Assembly: GCF_030815405.1 (NCBI RefSeq)
Contig: NZ_JAUSWX010000001.1
Coordinates: 1,984,001-2,048,000, forward strand
Reading direction: 5' to 3'
DNA length: 64,000 bases
DNA from: Agromyces albus
GTDB taxonomy: Bacteria > Actinomycetota > Actinomycetes > Actinomycetales > Microbacteriaceae
Shown here piece by piece: positions 29,406-39,213 of the stretch. Numbering within the stretch: the stretch's first letter is position 1; every line of letters starts with the position of its first letter. The notes beneath the pieces are model-generated. The model made no database searches. It saw nothing but the letters and a program-made list of their open reading frames with translations, and had not been told where the DNA came from. The position numbers and the translations under genes were made by a program.

Positions 29406-30512
29406 TCAGGCGTCGACCGGCACGGCACTCACCGTGCGATCGATCGTGCACTGGCCGAGCACTCGAGTGCCGACGTAGACGACGGCCGTCTGGCCGGGGG
29501 CGACGCCGTCGAGCGGATGCTGCGGCGTCACGACGAGCTCGCCGCCCGTGACGACCGCCACGGCCGGCACCGGGTCGGCGTGTGCACGGATCTGCACCTC
29601 GCACTCGAACGGCGTCGAGGCATCCGTCGGCGGCTCGCCGGCCCAGGTGAAGCGCGAACCGGCGATCTCGCCGATGGCGAGCGCCTCCTTCGGGCCGACG
29701 ACGACGGTGTTGTCCTTCGGGCGCACCTCGAGTACGAAGCGCGGCCGGCCATCGGGCGCAGGGGTGCCCAGGTGGAGTCCGCGGCGCTGGCCGACGGTGT
29801 AGGCGTGCGCGCCCTCGTGCGCCCCGACGACGGCGCCTGCGCGGTCGACGATCTCGCCTGTGGCAGTACCGACGTGCTCAGCGAGCCAGCCCTTCGTGTC
29901 GCCATCGGAGATGAAGCAGATGTCGTGCGAATCGGGCTTCTGCGCGACTGAGAGGCCCCGCCGTGCCGCCTCGGCACGCACGAGGTCTTTCGACGGGGTG
30001 TCGCCGAGCGGGAAGTACGCGTGCTCGAGCTGCTCGGCGGTGAGGACGCCGAGCACGTAGCTCTGGTCTTTCGCCCAGGCGCTCGCCCGGTGCAGCTCCT
30101 TGTTGCCCGCGGCATCCGTCACGATCGAGGCGTAGTGGCCGGTCGCGACGGCGTCGAAGCCGAGCGCGAGGGCCTTCTCGAGCAGGGCGGCGAACTTGAT
30201 GCGCTCATTGCAGCGCATGCACGGGTTCGGGGTGCGGCCGGCCGAGTACTCGGCGATGAAGTCGTCGACGACGTCGGCCTTGAACCGCTCGGAGAAGTCC
30301 CACACGTAGTAGGGGATGCCGAGGACGTTCGCGGCCCGCTGGGCGTCCATCGAGTCCTCGATCGTGCAGCAGCCGCGGCTGCCGGTGCGCAACGTGCCGG
30401 GCATGCGGCTGAGCGCGAGGTGCACGCCGACGACCTCGTGGCCGGCGTCGACGGCGCGCGCAGCAGCGACGGCGCTGTCGACGCCGCCGCTCATCGCAGC
30501 CAGAACCTTCAC
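29406..30512 (-). CDS. mnmA: tRNA 2-thiouridylase MnmA
   Basis: 368 residues. It installs s2 on U34 of Lys, Glu and Gln tRNAs using persulfide sulfur and ATP. The PP-loop [12 protein letters not shown] (residues 6-17) binds ATP; catalytic cysteines are in NPCMRC (97-100) and HDICFISDG (about 198). The start is a GTG with TACACT ending 6 nt upstream. The cysteine desulfurase gene, its sulfur donor, lies 69 bp upstream on the same strand. Confidence 0.96.
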   Translation of the reverse strand: MKVLAAMSGGVDSAVAAARAVDAGHEVVGVHLALSRMPGTLRTGSRGCCTIEDSMDAQRAANVLGIPYYVWDFSERFKADVVDDFIAEYSAGRTPNPCMRCNERIKFAALLEKALALGFDAVATGHYASIVTDAAGNKELHRASAWAKDQSYVLGVLTAEQLEHAYFPLGDTPSKDLVRAEAARRGLSVAQKPDSHDICFISDGDTKGWLAEHVGTATGEIVDRAGAVVGAHEGAHAYTVGQRRGLHLGTPAPDGRPRFVLEVRPKDNTVVVGPKEALAIGEIAGSRFTWAGEPPTDASTPFECEVQIRAHADPVPAVAVVTGGELVVTPQHPLDGVAPGQTAVVYVGTRVLGQCTIDRTVSAVPVDA

Positions 30513-30524
30513 CGTTCCAGTGTA
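30513..30524 (-). promoter_or_regulatory. Leaderless -10 element for mnmA
   Basis: TACACT on the minus strand (30519-30524), exactly 6 nt from GTG 30512. It gives mnmA its own promoter downstream of the desulfurase gene. Confidence 0.55.
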
Positions 30525-30581
30525 CGCAACCCTGCCTGAGCACCCGCCGGACGGCAGCGGGCGCGTGGCCGCAGCGCCGAT

Positions 30582-31802
30582 CTAACGGTCGAACGACGTG
30601 GCGCGTGCGGCGAGCCCGGCTCGCGAGGCCTGCGCATACGCGCCAGGCAGCGCCGCGAGGAACGCGTCGACGTCGGCTTCGGTCGATCCGTGGCCGATTG
30701 TGATGCGAAGCGCGCCGCGGGCGTCCGCCTCCGAGCGCCCCATCGCCATGAGCACGTGCGACGGCTCGGGCACACCGGCCTGGCATGCGGAGCCCGTCGA
30801 TACGGCGACACCGGCGGCGTCGAGCAGGAAGAGGAGCGAGTCGCCCTCGCATCCCGCGAAGGAGAGATGCACGTTGCCGGGCAGCCGGCCCTGGGGGTCG
30901 GGGTCGCCGCTCAGCCGCGTCTCGGGCACTTCGGCGAGCGCGCCAGAGATAACGCGGTCGCGCAACGCCGACATGCGACGGGCGTCGGCCTCGAGCCGGG
31001 CTGCGACGACGGATGCCGCGGCCGCGAACGACGCCGCGGCCGCCACGTCTTGCGTGCCCGAACGGACCTTGCGCTGCTGCCCGCCACCGTGGATGAGCGG
31101 TTCGACGGCCGCCGACCGGTCGAGCACGAGCGCGCCGATGCCCGCCGGCCCGCCGATCTTGTGCGCCGAGACGCTCAGCGCGACGAGCCCCGTGCCGGGT
31201 GCAGCGCCCGTCGACCGTCGAAGACCGTGCACGTCGATCGGCAGCTGGCCGTATGCGGCGATCGCGTCGACGTGCAGCGGCACCCCGGCGCGCGCCGTGA
31301 GTCGGGCGACCTCCTCGACCGGCTGGATCGTGCCGACCTCGTTGTTGGCCCAGAGCATCGTGACGAGTGCGACGGATGCCCCGTCGCGGGCGAGCGCGGC
31401 TTCGAGCGCGTCGAGGCGGACCCGTCCGAGTTCGTCGAGCGGGATCTCCTCGACGAGCGCGCCGTCGTGCTCGGCGAGCCACTCCACGGTGTCGACGGTG
31501 GCGTGGTGCTCGCCGGCCGGCACGAGGAGGCGCGGGCGCGAGGCATCCGCCTGCCGGTGCCACCAGAGGCCCTTGATCGCGAGGTTCACGGCTTCGGTGC
31601 CGCTGCCTGTGAAGACGACCTCGATGCCGTCGGCGCCGAGCGTGGCGGCGACCTGCTCGCGCGACTCCTCGAGCAGCCGCTTCGCCTGCTGGCCGGCGCT
31701 GTGGATGGAGGCGGGATTGCCGACGACGGCGAGCGCTGCGGTGAGCGCCTCGATGGCCTCGGGCAGCATCGGGGTGGTGGCGGCGTGGTCGAGATAGACC
31801 AT
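30582..31802 (-). CDS. Cysteine desulfurase (NifS/IscS-like)
   Basis: 406 residues, PLP-dependent. YLDHAATTP at the N-terminus, His100 (AGEHHATVD), PLP lysine K215 in SVSAHKIGGPAG and the active cysteine C340 in STGSACQAG are all in place. It mobilises sulfur from cysteine, here most likely for MnmA tRNA thiolation. The ATG at 31802 follows GGGAGGGAGCAGTC, a good ribosome site, unlike most neighbours. Divergent from glgX. Confidence 0.94.
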   Translation of the reverse strand: MVYLDHAATTPMLPEAIEALTAALAVVGNPASIHSAGQQAKRLLEESREQVAATLGADGIEVVFTGSGTEAVNLAIKGLWWHRQADASRPRLLVPAGEHHATVDTVEWLAEHDGALVEEIPLDELGRVRLDALEAALARDGASVALVTMLWANNEVGTIQPVEEVARLTARAGVPLHVDAIAAYGQLPIDVHGLRRSTGAAPGTGLVALSVSAHKIGGPAGIGALVLDRSAAVEPLIHGGGQQRKVRSGTQDVAAAASFAAAASVVAARLEADARRMSALRDRVISGALAEVPETRLSGDPDPQGRLPGNVHLSFAGCEGDSLLFLLDAAGVAVSTGSACQAGVPEPSHVLMAMGRSEADARGALRITIGHGSTEADVDAFLAALPGAYAQASRAGLAARATSFDR

Positions 31803-31868
31803 GACTGCTCCCTCCCGTCGTGATCGTGCGGCCGAGTGCCCCGTCGCTTCGGGCGTCTTCCTACGAAC

Positions 31869-31881
31869 TACTGTAGATCGC
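31869..31881 (+). promoter_or_regulatory. Leaderless -10 element for glgX
   Basis: TACTGT at 31869-31874 followed by 7 nt and the ATG at 31882. No ribosome site. Confidence 0.45.
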
Positions 31882-33945
31882 ATGTCCGCGCCCGACCCCT
31901 TCCGCGACCTCGGCGTCCAGGCCGATGCCGACGGCGGCCGCATCCGAATCTGGTCAGAGAACGCGACCTCCGTCGACCTCGTCATCTTCGATCCGAACGA
32001 CCTCGAATGGGCGACCGACCGCGTCGCGCTCGAGCGCGACGACCACGGCGTGTGGCACGGGCCATCCGAGGCGCTCGTACCAGGAGCCCGCTACGGCCTG
32101 CGGGTCGACGGACCGGCCGGCCCTTCGCACGCGTTCAACCCCGTGCACACGCTCCTCGATCCGTACGCACGCGGCCTCTCGCCCGCCGACGACGGCTCAT
32201 GGCGCGGCGCGGTGCTCGGCAACCACCTCGACTGGGGCGACTCGGCCAAACCTCATGTGCCGCTCGATCACACCGTTGTGTACGAGACGCACGTGCGCGG
32301 GTTCAGCAAGCTGAACCCCGCGATCCCCGAGGAGCTGCGGGGCACCTACGCGGGACTCGCTCACGACTCCTCGCTCGAATACCTCACGAACCTCGGCGTG
32401 ACCACCGTCGAGCTGTTGCCCGTGCATGCGTTCGTGCCCGAAGCGCGTCTGATCCGCCAGGGCAAGACGAACTACTGGGGCTACAACACGCTCTCGTTCT
32501 TCGCCCCGCACGCGCCGTACGCCTCTGCGGCCGCGCAGGCCGCAGGGCCCGAGGCGGTCCGGCGCGAGTTCGCGGGCATGGTGAAGCGACTGCACGAAGC
32601 GGGCCTCGAGGTCATGCTCGACGTCGTTTACAACCACACGGCCGAGGAAGGGCGTGAAGGGCCGGTCTTCTCGTTCCGCGGCATCGACAACGGCTCCTAT
32701 TACCGGCACGACGCGCACGGCCGGTACGTCGACACGACCGGATGCGGCAACACCCTCGACTTCGGCCGCGACGCACCCGTGCGCCTCGTGCTCGACTCGA
32801 TGCGCTACTTCGCCGAGGAACTGCACGTCGACGGGTTCCGCCTCGACCTCGCCGCCACCCTCGCTCGCGACGACCACGGCGGGTTCACGCCCGAGCATCC
32901 GCTGCTGCGCGGAATGCTCGAAGATCCCGTGATCAGCACCACGAAGCTCATCGCCGAGCCGTGGGACGTCGGCCCCGGCGGCTGGCAGACCGGCAACTTC
33001 CCCGCAGGCTTCACCGAGTGGAACGACCGCTACCGCGACCGCATGCGCGACTTCTGGCTCGGCGACCTGCGCCGGGAACGCGAAACCGGCACTGCCGGCA
33101 GCGGCATCGGCCGCTTCGCGACGCGACTGGCCGGCTCGGCGAACACGTTCTCGACCGAGCGCGGACCGCTCGCGAGCCTCAACTTCATCACCGCGCACGA
33201 CGGGTTCACCCTCGCCGACCTCACGTCGTACAACGTCAAGCACAACCTCGGCAACGGCGAGCACAACCGCGACGGCACCGACAGCAACAACTCCTACAAC
33301 CACGGCGTCGAGGGTGACACGGCAGACCGGGCGATCCGTGCGGCGCGGCGGCGGAGCATCCGGAACCTCCTCGGCACGCTCCTGCTCTCGGCCGGCGTGC
33401 CGATGCTCACCGCCGGTGACGAGTTCGGCCGCAGCCAGCGCGGCAACAACAACGCGTACTGCCACGACTCCGAGCTCACCTGGCTTGCTTGGGATGCCGC
33501 CGGCCGGCCACGTTCGGCGCCTGACCTGCTCGCGACCACGAGGCGCCTCATCCGCCTGCGCGCCGAGAACCCCGCGCTGCGTCCCGTGCGCTTCGGCCGC
33601 TTCGGCGAGGCGACGCCGAGCGCGTCGCAGATGGACTGGTTCAACGCCGACGGCACCACGATGACAATCGACGACTGGAACTCCCCCGAGGAGCGCACGC
33701 TGCAGTACCTCGCGGCGTCGACCCCCGAGTTCGAGGCGTTCAACCGCATCCTCCTCGTCGTGCACGCGCACGAGTCCGACGTCGAGGTCGTGCTCGCCGA
33801 GCATGCAGGGGTGTCCGGGTACACCCTCCTGTGGGACTCCGCCGACGAGGCGCCGACGGACGCCGCGATCGACCACGCTCCCGGCGATCGCATCACGATG
33901 ACCGGCCCGTCGATGCGGCTGTTCCGAGCGCACGCGAGCGACTGA
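31882..33945 (+). CDS. glgX: Glycogen debranching enzyme GlgX
   Basis: 687 residues: N-terminal CBM48 (about 1-120), then a GH13 barrel. The nucleophile Asp is in VDGFRLDLAAT, the acid/base Glu in LIAEPWDVGPGG and the third carboxylate in FITAHDGFTLADL. It hydrolyses alpha-1,6 branches of phosphorylase-limit glycogen. The stop overlaps the next ATG (TGATG). Confidence 0.95.
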   Translation: MSAPDPFRDLGVQADADGGRIRIWSENATSVDLVIFDPNDLEWATDRVALERDDHGVWHGPSEALVPGARYGLRVDGPAGPSHAFNPVHTLLDPYARGLSPADDGSWRGAVLGNHLDWGDSAKPHVPLDHTVVYETHVRGFSKLNPAIPEELRGTYAGLAHDSSLEYLTNLGVTTVELLPVHAFVPEARLIRQGKTNYWGYNTLSFFAPHAPYASAAAQAAGPEAVRREFAGMVKRLHEAGLEVMLDVVYNHTAEEGREGPVFSFRGIDNGSYYRHDAHGRYVDTTGCGNTLDFGRDAPVRLVLDSMRYFAEELHVDGFRLDLAATLARDDHGGFTPEHPLLRGMLEDPVISTTKLIAEPWDVGPGGWQTGNFPAGFTEWNDRYRDRMRDFWLGDLRRERETGTAGSGIGRFATRLAGSANTFSTERGPLASLNFITAHDGFTLADLTSYNVKHNLGNGEHNRDGTDSNNSYNHGVEGDTADRAIRAARRRSIRNLLGTLLLSAGVPMLTAGDEFGRSQRGNNNAYCHDSELTWLAWDAAGRPRSAPDLLATTRRLIRLRAENPALRPVRFGRFGEATPSASQMDWFNADGTTMTIDDWNSPEERTLQYLAASTPEFEAFNRILLVVHAHESDVEVVLAEHAGVSGYTLLWDSADEAPTDAAIDHAPGDRITMTGPSMRLFRAHASD

Positions 33946-34454
33946 TGGCCACGCGAGCGGATGCCTCGGCCGGCACCCCGGCCACCGCGACACTCGCCCG
34001 CGCGGGCATCGCGTTCTCGACCCACGCCTACGACCACGATCCCCGCGCCGCCGCGTACGGCCTCGAAGCCGCCGAGAGGCTCGGCCTCGACCCGGCGCTG
34101 GTGTTCAAGACGCTGCTCGCGAACGTCGACGGCGAGCTCGCGGTCGCGATCGTTCCCGTCGCGCTGCAGCTCGACGTGAAGGCGCTCGCGCACGCCCTCG
34201 GCGCAAAACGCGCCGAGATGGCCGATCCGGCGCTCGCCGCGCGAAAGACCGGCTACGTCGTGGGCGGCATCAGTCCCATCGGGCAGAAGACGGCGCTCCC
34301 GACGGTGCTCGACGAGTCGGCCATCCTCCACGAGACGATCTACGTCTCGGGGGGCCGCCGCGGCCTCGACCTCGGGATCGCTCCCGACGACCTCCTCGCG
34401 GTGACCGGCGGGCGCTTCGCGGCGATCGCCCGATCTCGCGCCTCGTCGGGCTGA
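33945..34454 (+). CDS. ybaK: Cys-tRNA(Pro)/Cys-tRNA(Cys) deacylase, YbaK/EbsC family
   Basis: 169 residues with the YbaK editing fold. ALVFKTLLANVDGELAVAIV carries the conserved Lys, and GYVVGGISPIGQKTALPTVL is the family signature. It clears mischarged Cys-tRNA(Pro). Start overlaps the glgX stop by one base, giving translational coupling without an evident functional link to glycogen. Converges on glgP. Confidence 0.92.
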   Translation: MATRADASAGTPATATLARAGIAFSTHAYDHDPRAAAYGLEAAERLGLDPALVFKTLLANVDGELAVAIVPVALQLDVKALAHALGAKRAEMADPALAARKTGYVVGGISPIGQKTALPTVLDESAILHETIYVSGGRRGLDLGIAPDDLLAVTGGRFAAIARSRASSG

Positions 34455-34473
34455 CGACTGACGGGCCGACGAG

Positions 34474-34520
34474 TGACGCAGGCGCCCGGCGGACGTCGGT
34501 CGGCCGGCGCCGACGCGTCA
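34474..34520. terminator. Long hairpin between convergent ybaK and glgP
   Basis: TGACGC (34474-34479) pairs with GCGTCA (34515-34520), and inside them GGCGCCCGG can pair with CCGGCGCC with one bulge. The 3' arm includes the glgP stop codon. Probably a bidirectional terminator. Confidence 0.55.
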
Positions 34521-37106
34521 GCCGGCGACCGCCACGAGGCCGAGTTCGGCGGTGCTCAGGAGCAGCGGATGCCGCGGCACGGCGCGCACCGTGTAGCCGA
34601 ACGCGCCGGCGCGGTCGAGCACGACCGTTCCCGTGTAGAGGCGCGGCCCGCCGGACGTCGCGTCGCCTGCGTCATCCGGTGACCCGGGGTTCGACACCGC
34701 CGGCGTGAGCACTGCGTGCCGCACCCCGTCGATCGTGTCGTCGTCGCGGCTGCGCCCGTACGCGACTTCGACCGAGACGTCGTCGGGTGCGAGTCCGTCG
34801 AGCCCGACGTATGCCCGCAGCTGCAGCTCGTCGCCGACGTGCGGCTCCTCGACGCCGCCCGACTCGACGTGCACCACCTGCACTCCGGGCCACGCCTGGC
34901 GCACCCTGGCACTCCACGCCGCGAGCTCGCGGGCGCCGCGAGCGTTGTCGGCCGTCACGGCAGCAGCATGCTCCGCCGCCGGGCGGTAGAGCTCCTCGAC
35001 GTACTGCTGCACCATGCGGTCGGCGCCGAGCTCGGGGGCGAGCGTCGCGAGCGTCTGCCGCACCCGGCGCACCCATTCGCGTGGCACGCCGTCGCCGTCG
35101 CGCTCGTAGTAGCGGGTCGCGACGCGGTGCTCGAGCAGGTCGTAGAGTGCTGCCGCCTCGAGGGCGTCACGCTCGGTGGCGTCGCCCGCGGCATCCGCCG
35201 ACGGGATCACCCAGCCGTAGTCGTCGCCCCCGTACTCGGCCCACCAGCCGTCGAGGATCGACAGGTTGAGTGCGCCGTTCATCGCGGCCTTCATGCCGGA
35301 CGTTCCGCACGCCTCGAGCGGCCGCAGCGGATTGTTGAGCCACACGTCGCAGCCCGGGTAGAGCACCTCGGCCATGCCCATGTCGTAGTCGGGCAGGAAC
35401 ACGATGCGGTCGCGCAGCTCAGGCTGCTGGGCGAACTGCACGAGCTGCTGGATGAGCCGCTTGCCCTCGTCGTCGGCGGGATGCGACTTGCCCGCGATCA
35501 CCAGCTGCACGGGCCGTTCGGGGTTCGTGAGGATCGCCGTCAGCCGCTCGGGGTCATGCAGCATGAGCGTCAGCCGCTTGTAGGTCGGCACCCGGCGGGC
35601 GAAGCCGACGGTGAGCGTGTCGGGGTCGAGCACGCGAGAGATCCACGTGGGAACCGGGGAGCCCGGATGCTGCGCCGCCCACGCCTCGGCAAGGCGTCGG
35701 CGCGCGTCCTCCACGAGCTGCAGTCGCATTCCGCGCTTCACCGCCCAGAACTCGCCGTCGCTGAGCGCACCGCTCAGCCAGTCGGCGTGCTCGGTGTCAC
35801 CGGTGCCGAGCCTCGACTCGGCGAGGCCGAGGAGGGCGGGATCGGTCCAGGTGGGCGCGTGGACCCCGTTCGTGATCGAGGTGATCGGCACTTCGGCGGC
35901 GTCGAATCCCGGCCAGAGGTCACCGAACATGCGCCGGCTCACCTCGCCGTGCAGTTTCGAGACGCCGTTCGCGTGCTGCGCGAGCCGCAGGCCCATGACG
36001 GCCATGTTGAAGGCGCTCGTCTCGGGATCTGCACCGGGTTCGGCACCGAGCGCGAGCGCGTCGGCGGGGTCGACGCCCGGCAGGAGCGAGCTCGAGAGGT
36101 ACCGTTCGACGAGCTCGCGGTCGAAGCGGTCGATGCCGGCAGACACGGGCGTGTGCGTGGTGAAGACCGTGCCGGCGCGCACGACCTGCAGCGCCTCGGC
36201 GAACGAGAGGCCCTCTGCGATGTACGTCGAGATGCGCTCGAGGCCGAGGAACCCCGCGTGACCCTCGTTCATGTGGAACACATCGGGAACGGGGCATCCG
36301 CTGAGCTCGGTCCATGCCCGCACGGCACGCGCGCCGCCGATGCCGAGCAGGAGCTCCTGCAGCAGCCGGTGCTCGCCGCCGCCGCCGTAGAGCCGGTCGG
36401 TGACCGAACGGAGCTCGTCGGTGTTCGTCGGGATGTCGGTGTCGAGCAGGAGCAGTGGGATGCGCCCGATCGACGCCTTCCAGACGCGAGCGTGCAGTAC
36501 GCGATCTTCGGGCAGGGCGAGCGCGAGCTGCACGGGCGCGCCGTCGGGACGGCGCAGCACCGAGAGCGGCAGCCCGTCGGGGTCGAGCACGGGATAGCGC
36601 TCCTGCTGCCAGCCGTCGTCGCCGATGGCCTGCGCGAAGTACCCGGCCTTGTAGAAGAGCCCGACGCCGACGATCGGCACGCCGAGATCGGATGCCGCCT
36701 TCAGGTGATCGCCCGCGAGGATGCCGAGCCCGCCCGAATACTGCGGCAGGGCCGCCGTGATGCCGAACTCGGGTGAGAAGTACGCGATCGTGCGGGGCGC
36801 CGCTGTGCCGAGAGTCTGGAACCAACGCGGCTCGGAGAGGTACTCCTGCAGGGCGGCGCGCTCGCGCTCGGCCCACGCGACATACCCGGCGTCGCCCGCG
36901 AGCTCGTCGAGCCGAGCCGGGTCGACTTCGCCGAGGAATGCCACGGGGTCGCGATGGGAGCTTCGCCAGAGTTCGGGATCGATGTGCTCGAACAGCCGGC
37001 GGGTGGGCTCGTGCCACGACCAGCGGAGGTTCCCGGCGAGTTCTTCCAGGGGGGCGAGCGTCGCGGGAACGACGGCTCGGACAGTGAACTTACGGATCGG
37101 CTTCAC
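34518..37106 (-). CDS. glgP: Alpha-glucan phosphorylase (GT35, mycobacterial type)
   Basis: 862 residues. A DUF3417 N-terminal helical domain (LAGNLRWSWHEPTRRLFEHI) is typical of the actinobacterial/archaeal form. Glycosyltransferase 35 motifs include HMNEGHAGFLGLERI and the PLP-lysine motif GTSGMKAAMNGALNLSILDG. It releases glucose 1-phosphate from glycogen. The GTG at 37106 lies 6 nt after TAATCT. Divergent from glgE with 82 bp between starts. Confidence 0.95.
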   Translation of the reverse strand: MKPIRKFTVRAVVPATLAPLEELAGNLRWSWHEPTRRLFEHIDPELWRSSHRDPVAFLGEVDPARLDELAGDAGYVAWAERERAALQEYLSEPRWFQTLGTAAPRTIAYFSPEFGITAALPQYSGGLGILAGDHLKAASDLGVPIVGVGLFYKAGYFAQAIGDDGWQQERYPVLDPDGLPLSVLRRPDGAPVQLALALPEDRVLHARVWKASIGRIPLLLLDTDIPTNTDELRSVTDRLYGGGGEHRLLQELLLGIGGARAVRAWTELSGCPVPDVFHMNEGHAGFLGLERISTYIAEGLSFAEALQVVRAGTVFTTHTPVSAGIDRFDRELVERYLSSSLLPGVDPADALALGAEPGADPETSAFNMAVMGLRLAQHANGVSKLHGEVSRRMFGDLWPGFDAAEVPITSITNGVHAPTWTDPALLGLAESRLGTGDTEHADWLSGALSDGEFWAVKRGMRLQLVEDARRRLAEAWAAQHPGSPVPTWISRVLDPDTLTVGFARRVPTYKRLTLMLHDPERLTAILTNPERPVQLVIAGKSHPADDEGKRLIQQLVQFAQQPELRDRIVFLPDYDMGMAEVLYPGCDVWLNNPLRPLEACGTSGMKAAMNGALNLSILDGWWAEYGGDDYGWVIPSADAAGDATERDALEAAALYDLLEHRVATRYYERDGDGVPREWVRRVRQTLATLAPELGADRMVQQYVEELYRPAAEHAAAVTADNARGARELAAWSARVRQAWPGVQVVHVESGGVEEPHVGDELQLRAYVGLDGLAPDDVSVEVAYGRSRDDDTIDGVRHAVLTPAVSNPGSPDDAGDATSGGPRLYTGTVVLDRAGAFGYTVRAVPRHPLLLSTAELGLVAVAG

Positions 37107-37118
37107 GGGTCAAGATTA
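37107..37118 (-). promoter_or_regulatory. Leaderless -10 element for glgP
   Basis: TAATCT on the minus strand (37113-37118), exactly 6 nt from GTG 37106. Confidence 0.55.
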
Positions 37119-37176
37119 GGTGGGGTGCATGTCGAATGTGTGAACGGCCGGTCGCGACGCGAGCGCGATTCCGCGC

Positions 37177-37188
37177 TACGGTCGAAAC
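37177..37188 (+). promoter_or_regulatory. Leaderless -10 element for glgE-glgB
   Basis: TACGGT at 37177-37182 and 6 nt to the glgE GTG at 37189. It faces the glgP promoter across about 58 bp. Confidence 0.55.
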
Positions 37189-39213
37189 GTGACGACCAGC
37201 ATCACCCTCGCAGGCCGAATTCCCGTGACGCGGCTCACCCCCGCCCTGCCCGACGACCGCTGGCGGCCGAAGGCCTACGAAGGCGAGGTCGTGCCGTTCC
37301 GTGCCACGGTGTTCCGAGAGGGGCACGATCAGGTAGGCGCCATGCTCGTGCTCACGAGCCCCTCGGGTGAGACTCGGCGTGAACGGATGTCTCCGCTCGC
37401 GCCCGGCACCGATCGCTGGGAGGCGCGAGTGCTCCTCGGCGAGACCGGCGAGTGGCGCTGGCACGTCACCGGCTTCGACGACGAGATCGCCACGTGGCGT
37501 CACGATGCCGCGCTCAAAGTCGACGCCGGTGTCGACGTCGAGCTCATGTTCGAGATCGGCGCGCGGCTGCTCGACCGCGCGATCGCCGAGAAGTCACGAC
37601 CGCTCGCCGCGCGGAAGCGCCTCACGTCGATCGCGAGCGGACTTCGCGACGCCGCGGCATCCATCGCCGTCCGCCGCCCCCTCATCGACGACCCCGCACT
37701 CGTCGAGTTCGAGAGCCGCCCGCTCGCTCGCATCTCGACCGACTCCCCCGAGCACTCGATCCTCGTCGAGCGACGTCGCGCCGGGGTCGGCTCGTGGTAT
37801 GAGTTCTTCCCCCGCTCCGAAGGCGCGAGGCGCCTGAAAGACGGCGGCTGGAAGAGCGGCACCTTCCGGACGGCGGCGAAGCGGCTCGACGGCGTCGCCG
37901 CGATGGGCTTCGACGTCGTGTACCTGCCGCCGATCCACCCGATCGGGGTCACGAACCGCAAGGGCGCGAACAACACGCTGAATCCCGGCCCCCACGATCC
38001 CGGTTCGCCCTGGGCCATCGGCGGGCCGCTCGCCGATGGAACGGCCGGCGGGCACGACGCCGTGCATCCCGACCTCGGCACCCTCGCCGACTTCCGCGCA
38101 TTCGTGCGCCGCGCCGCTGCGCTCGGCATCGAGATCGCCCTCGACCTCGCGCTGCAGGCCTCCCCCGACCACCCGTGGGTCACCGTGCATCCCGAGTGGT
38201 TCACGCAATTGCCCGACGGCACGATCCGCTACGCGGAGAACCCGCCGAAGAAGTACCAGGACATCTACCCGGTGAACTTCGACGACGATCCGAACGGCAT
38301 CTTCGACGAGGTGCTGCGCATCGTGCGGCACTGGATGAAGCAGGGCGTGCGCATCTTCCGCGTCGACAACCCCCACACGAAGCCGCTCGCGTTCTGGGAG
38401 CAGCTGATCGCGACGGTCAATGCGGAGGACCCCGGCGTCGTGTTCCTCGCCGAGGCGTTCACGCGCCCAGCCATGATGCAGGCGCTCGCGATGGTCGGAT
38501 TCCAGCAGTCGTACTCCTACTTCACGTGGCGCAACACGAAGCAGGAGCTCGAGGAGTTCCTCTCCTCGGTCGCCGAGGACACCGCGGACTTCATGCGGCC
38601 GAACCTGTTCGTGAACACCCCCGACATCCTCACCGAGTACTTGCAGTTCGGCGGCCCTGCGGCCTTCACGGTGCGAGCGACGATCGCCGCGACGGCGGCG
38701 CCCACCTGGGGCGTGTACTCGGGCTTCGAGCTCTTCGAATCGGTCGCGAGGCCCGGTGCCGAAGAGGCGATCGACAACGAGAAGTACGAGTACAAGCCGC
38801 GCGACTTCGCCGGCGCCGAGCGCCAGGAGGGCCGCTCGCTCGCGCTGTACCTCGGCATCCTCAACGCCATCCGCGCGGCGCACCCGGCACTCGGGCAGCT
38901 GCGCAACATCCGATTCCACTCCAGCAGCGACGAGTCGGTGCTCGTGTACTCGAAGCACCTCGAGGGCCGATTCACGTCGACCGGCGTCGACGACACCGTC
39001 ATCGTCGTCGCGAACGTCGACCCGCACTCGGTCAGGGAGACGACGGTGCACCTCGATCTCGCCGCGCTCGGGCTCGAGCCCGGCACCCGATTCGAGGTGG
39101 AAGACCTCGTCACCGGTCAACGCTGGGACTGGGGCGATTCGAACTACGTGCGGCTCGATGCGTTCACGCGCCCCGCGCATATCCTGCACGTGAGAAGGGG
39201 CCCCGATGCCTGA
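37189..39213 (+). CDS. glgE: Alpha-1,4-glucan:maltose-1-phosphate maltosyltransferase GlgE
   Basis: 674 residues, GH13_3. It extends alpha-glucans from maltose 1-phosphate. N-terminal beta domain and helical insert (about 1-200), then the barrel: nucleophile Asp in [15 protein letters not shown] (about 392), acid/base Glu in LAEAFTRP (about 422), and [14 protein letters not shown]. The mycobacterial GlgE pathway is known; no GlgM, TreS or Mak is in this window, so the maltose 1-phosphate source must be elsewhere. Overlaps glgB by 8 bp (ATGCCTGA). Confidence 0.96.
   Translation: MTTSITLAGRIPVTRLTPALPDDRWRPKAYEGEVVPFRATVFREGHDQVGAMLVLTSPSGETRRERMSPLAPGTDRWEARVLLGETGEWRWHVTGFDDEIATWRHDAALKVDAGVDVELMFEIGARLLDRAIAEKSRPLAARKRLTSIASGLRDAAASIAVRRPLIDDPALVEFESRPLARISTDSPEHSILVERRRAGVGSWYEFFPRSEGARRLKDGGWKSGTFRTAAKRLDGVAAMGFDVVYLPPIHPIGVTNRKGANNTLNPGPHDPGSPWAIGGPLADGTAGGHDAVHPDLGTLADFRAFVRRAAALGIEIALDLALQASPDHPWVTVHPEWFTQLPDGTIRYAENPPKKYQDIYPVNFDDDPNGIFDEVLRIVRHWMKQGVRIFRVDNPHTKPLAFWEQLIATVNAEDPGVVFLAEAFTRPAMMQALAMVGFQQSYSYFTWRNTKQELEEFLSSVAEDTADFMRPNLFVNTPDILTEYLQFGGPAAFTVRATIAATAAPTWGVYSGFELFESVARPGAEEAIDNEKYEYKPRDFAGAERQEGRSLALYLGILNAIRAAHPALGQLRNIRFHSSSDESVLVYSKHLEGRFTSTGVDDTVIVVANVDPHSVRETTVHLDLAALGLEPGTRFEVEDLVTGQRWDWGDSNYVRLDAFTRPAHILHVRRGPDA

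Noticed and set aside
32197..33993. Long minus-strand frame opposite glgX
   Set aside because: Antisense shadow of a well-supported GH13 enzyme at high GC.
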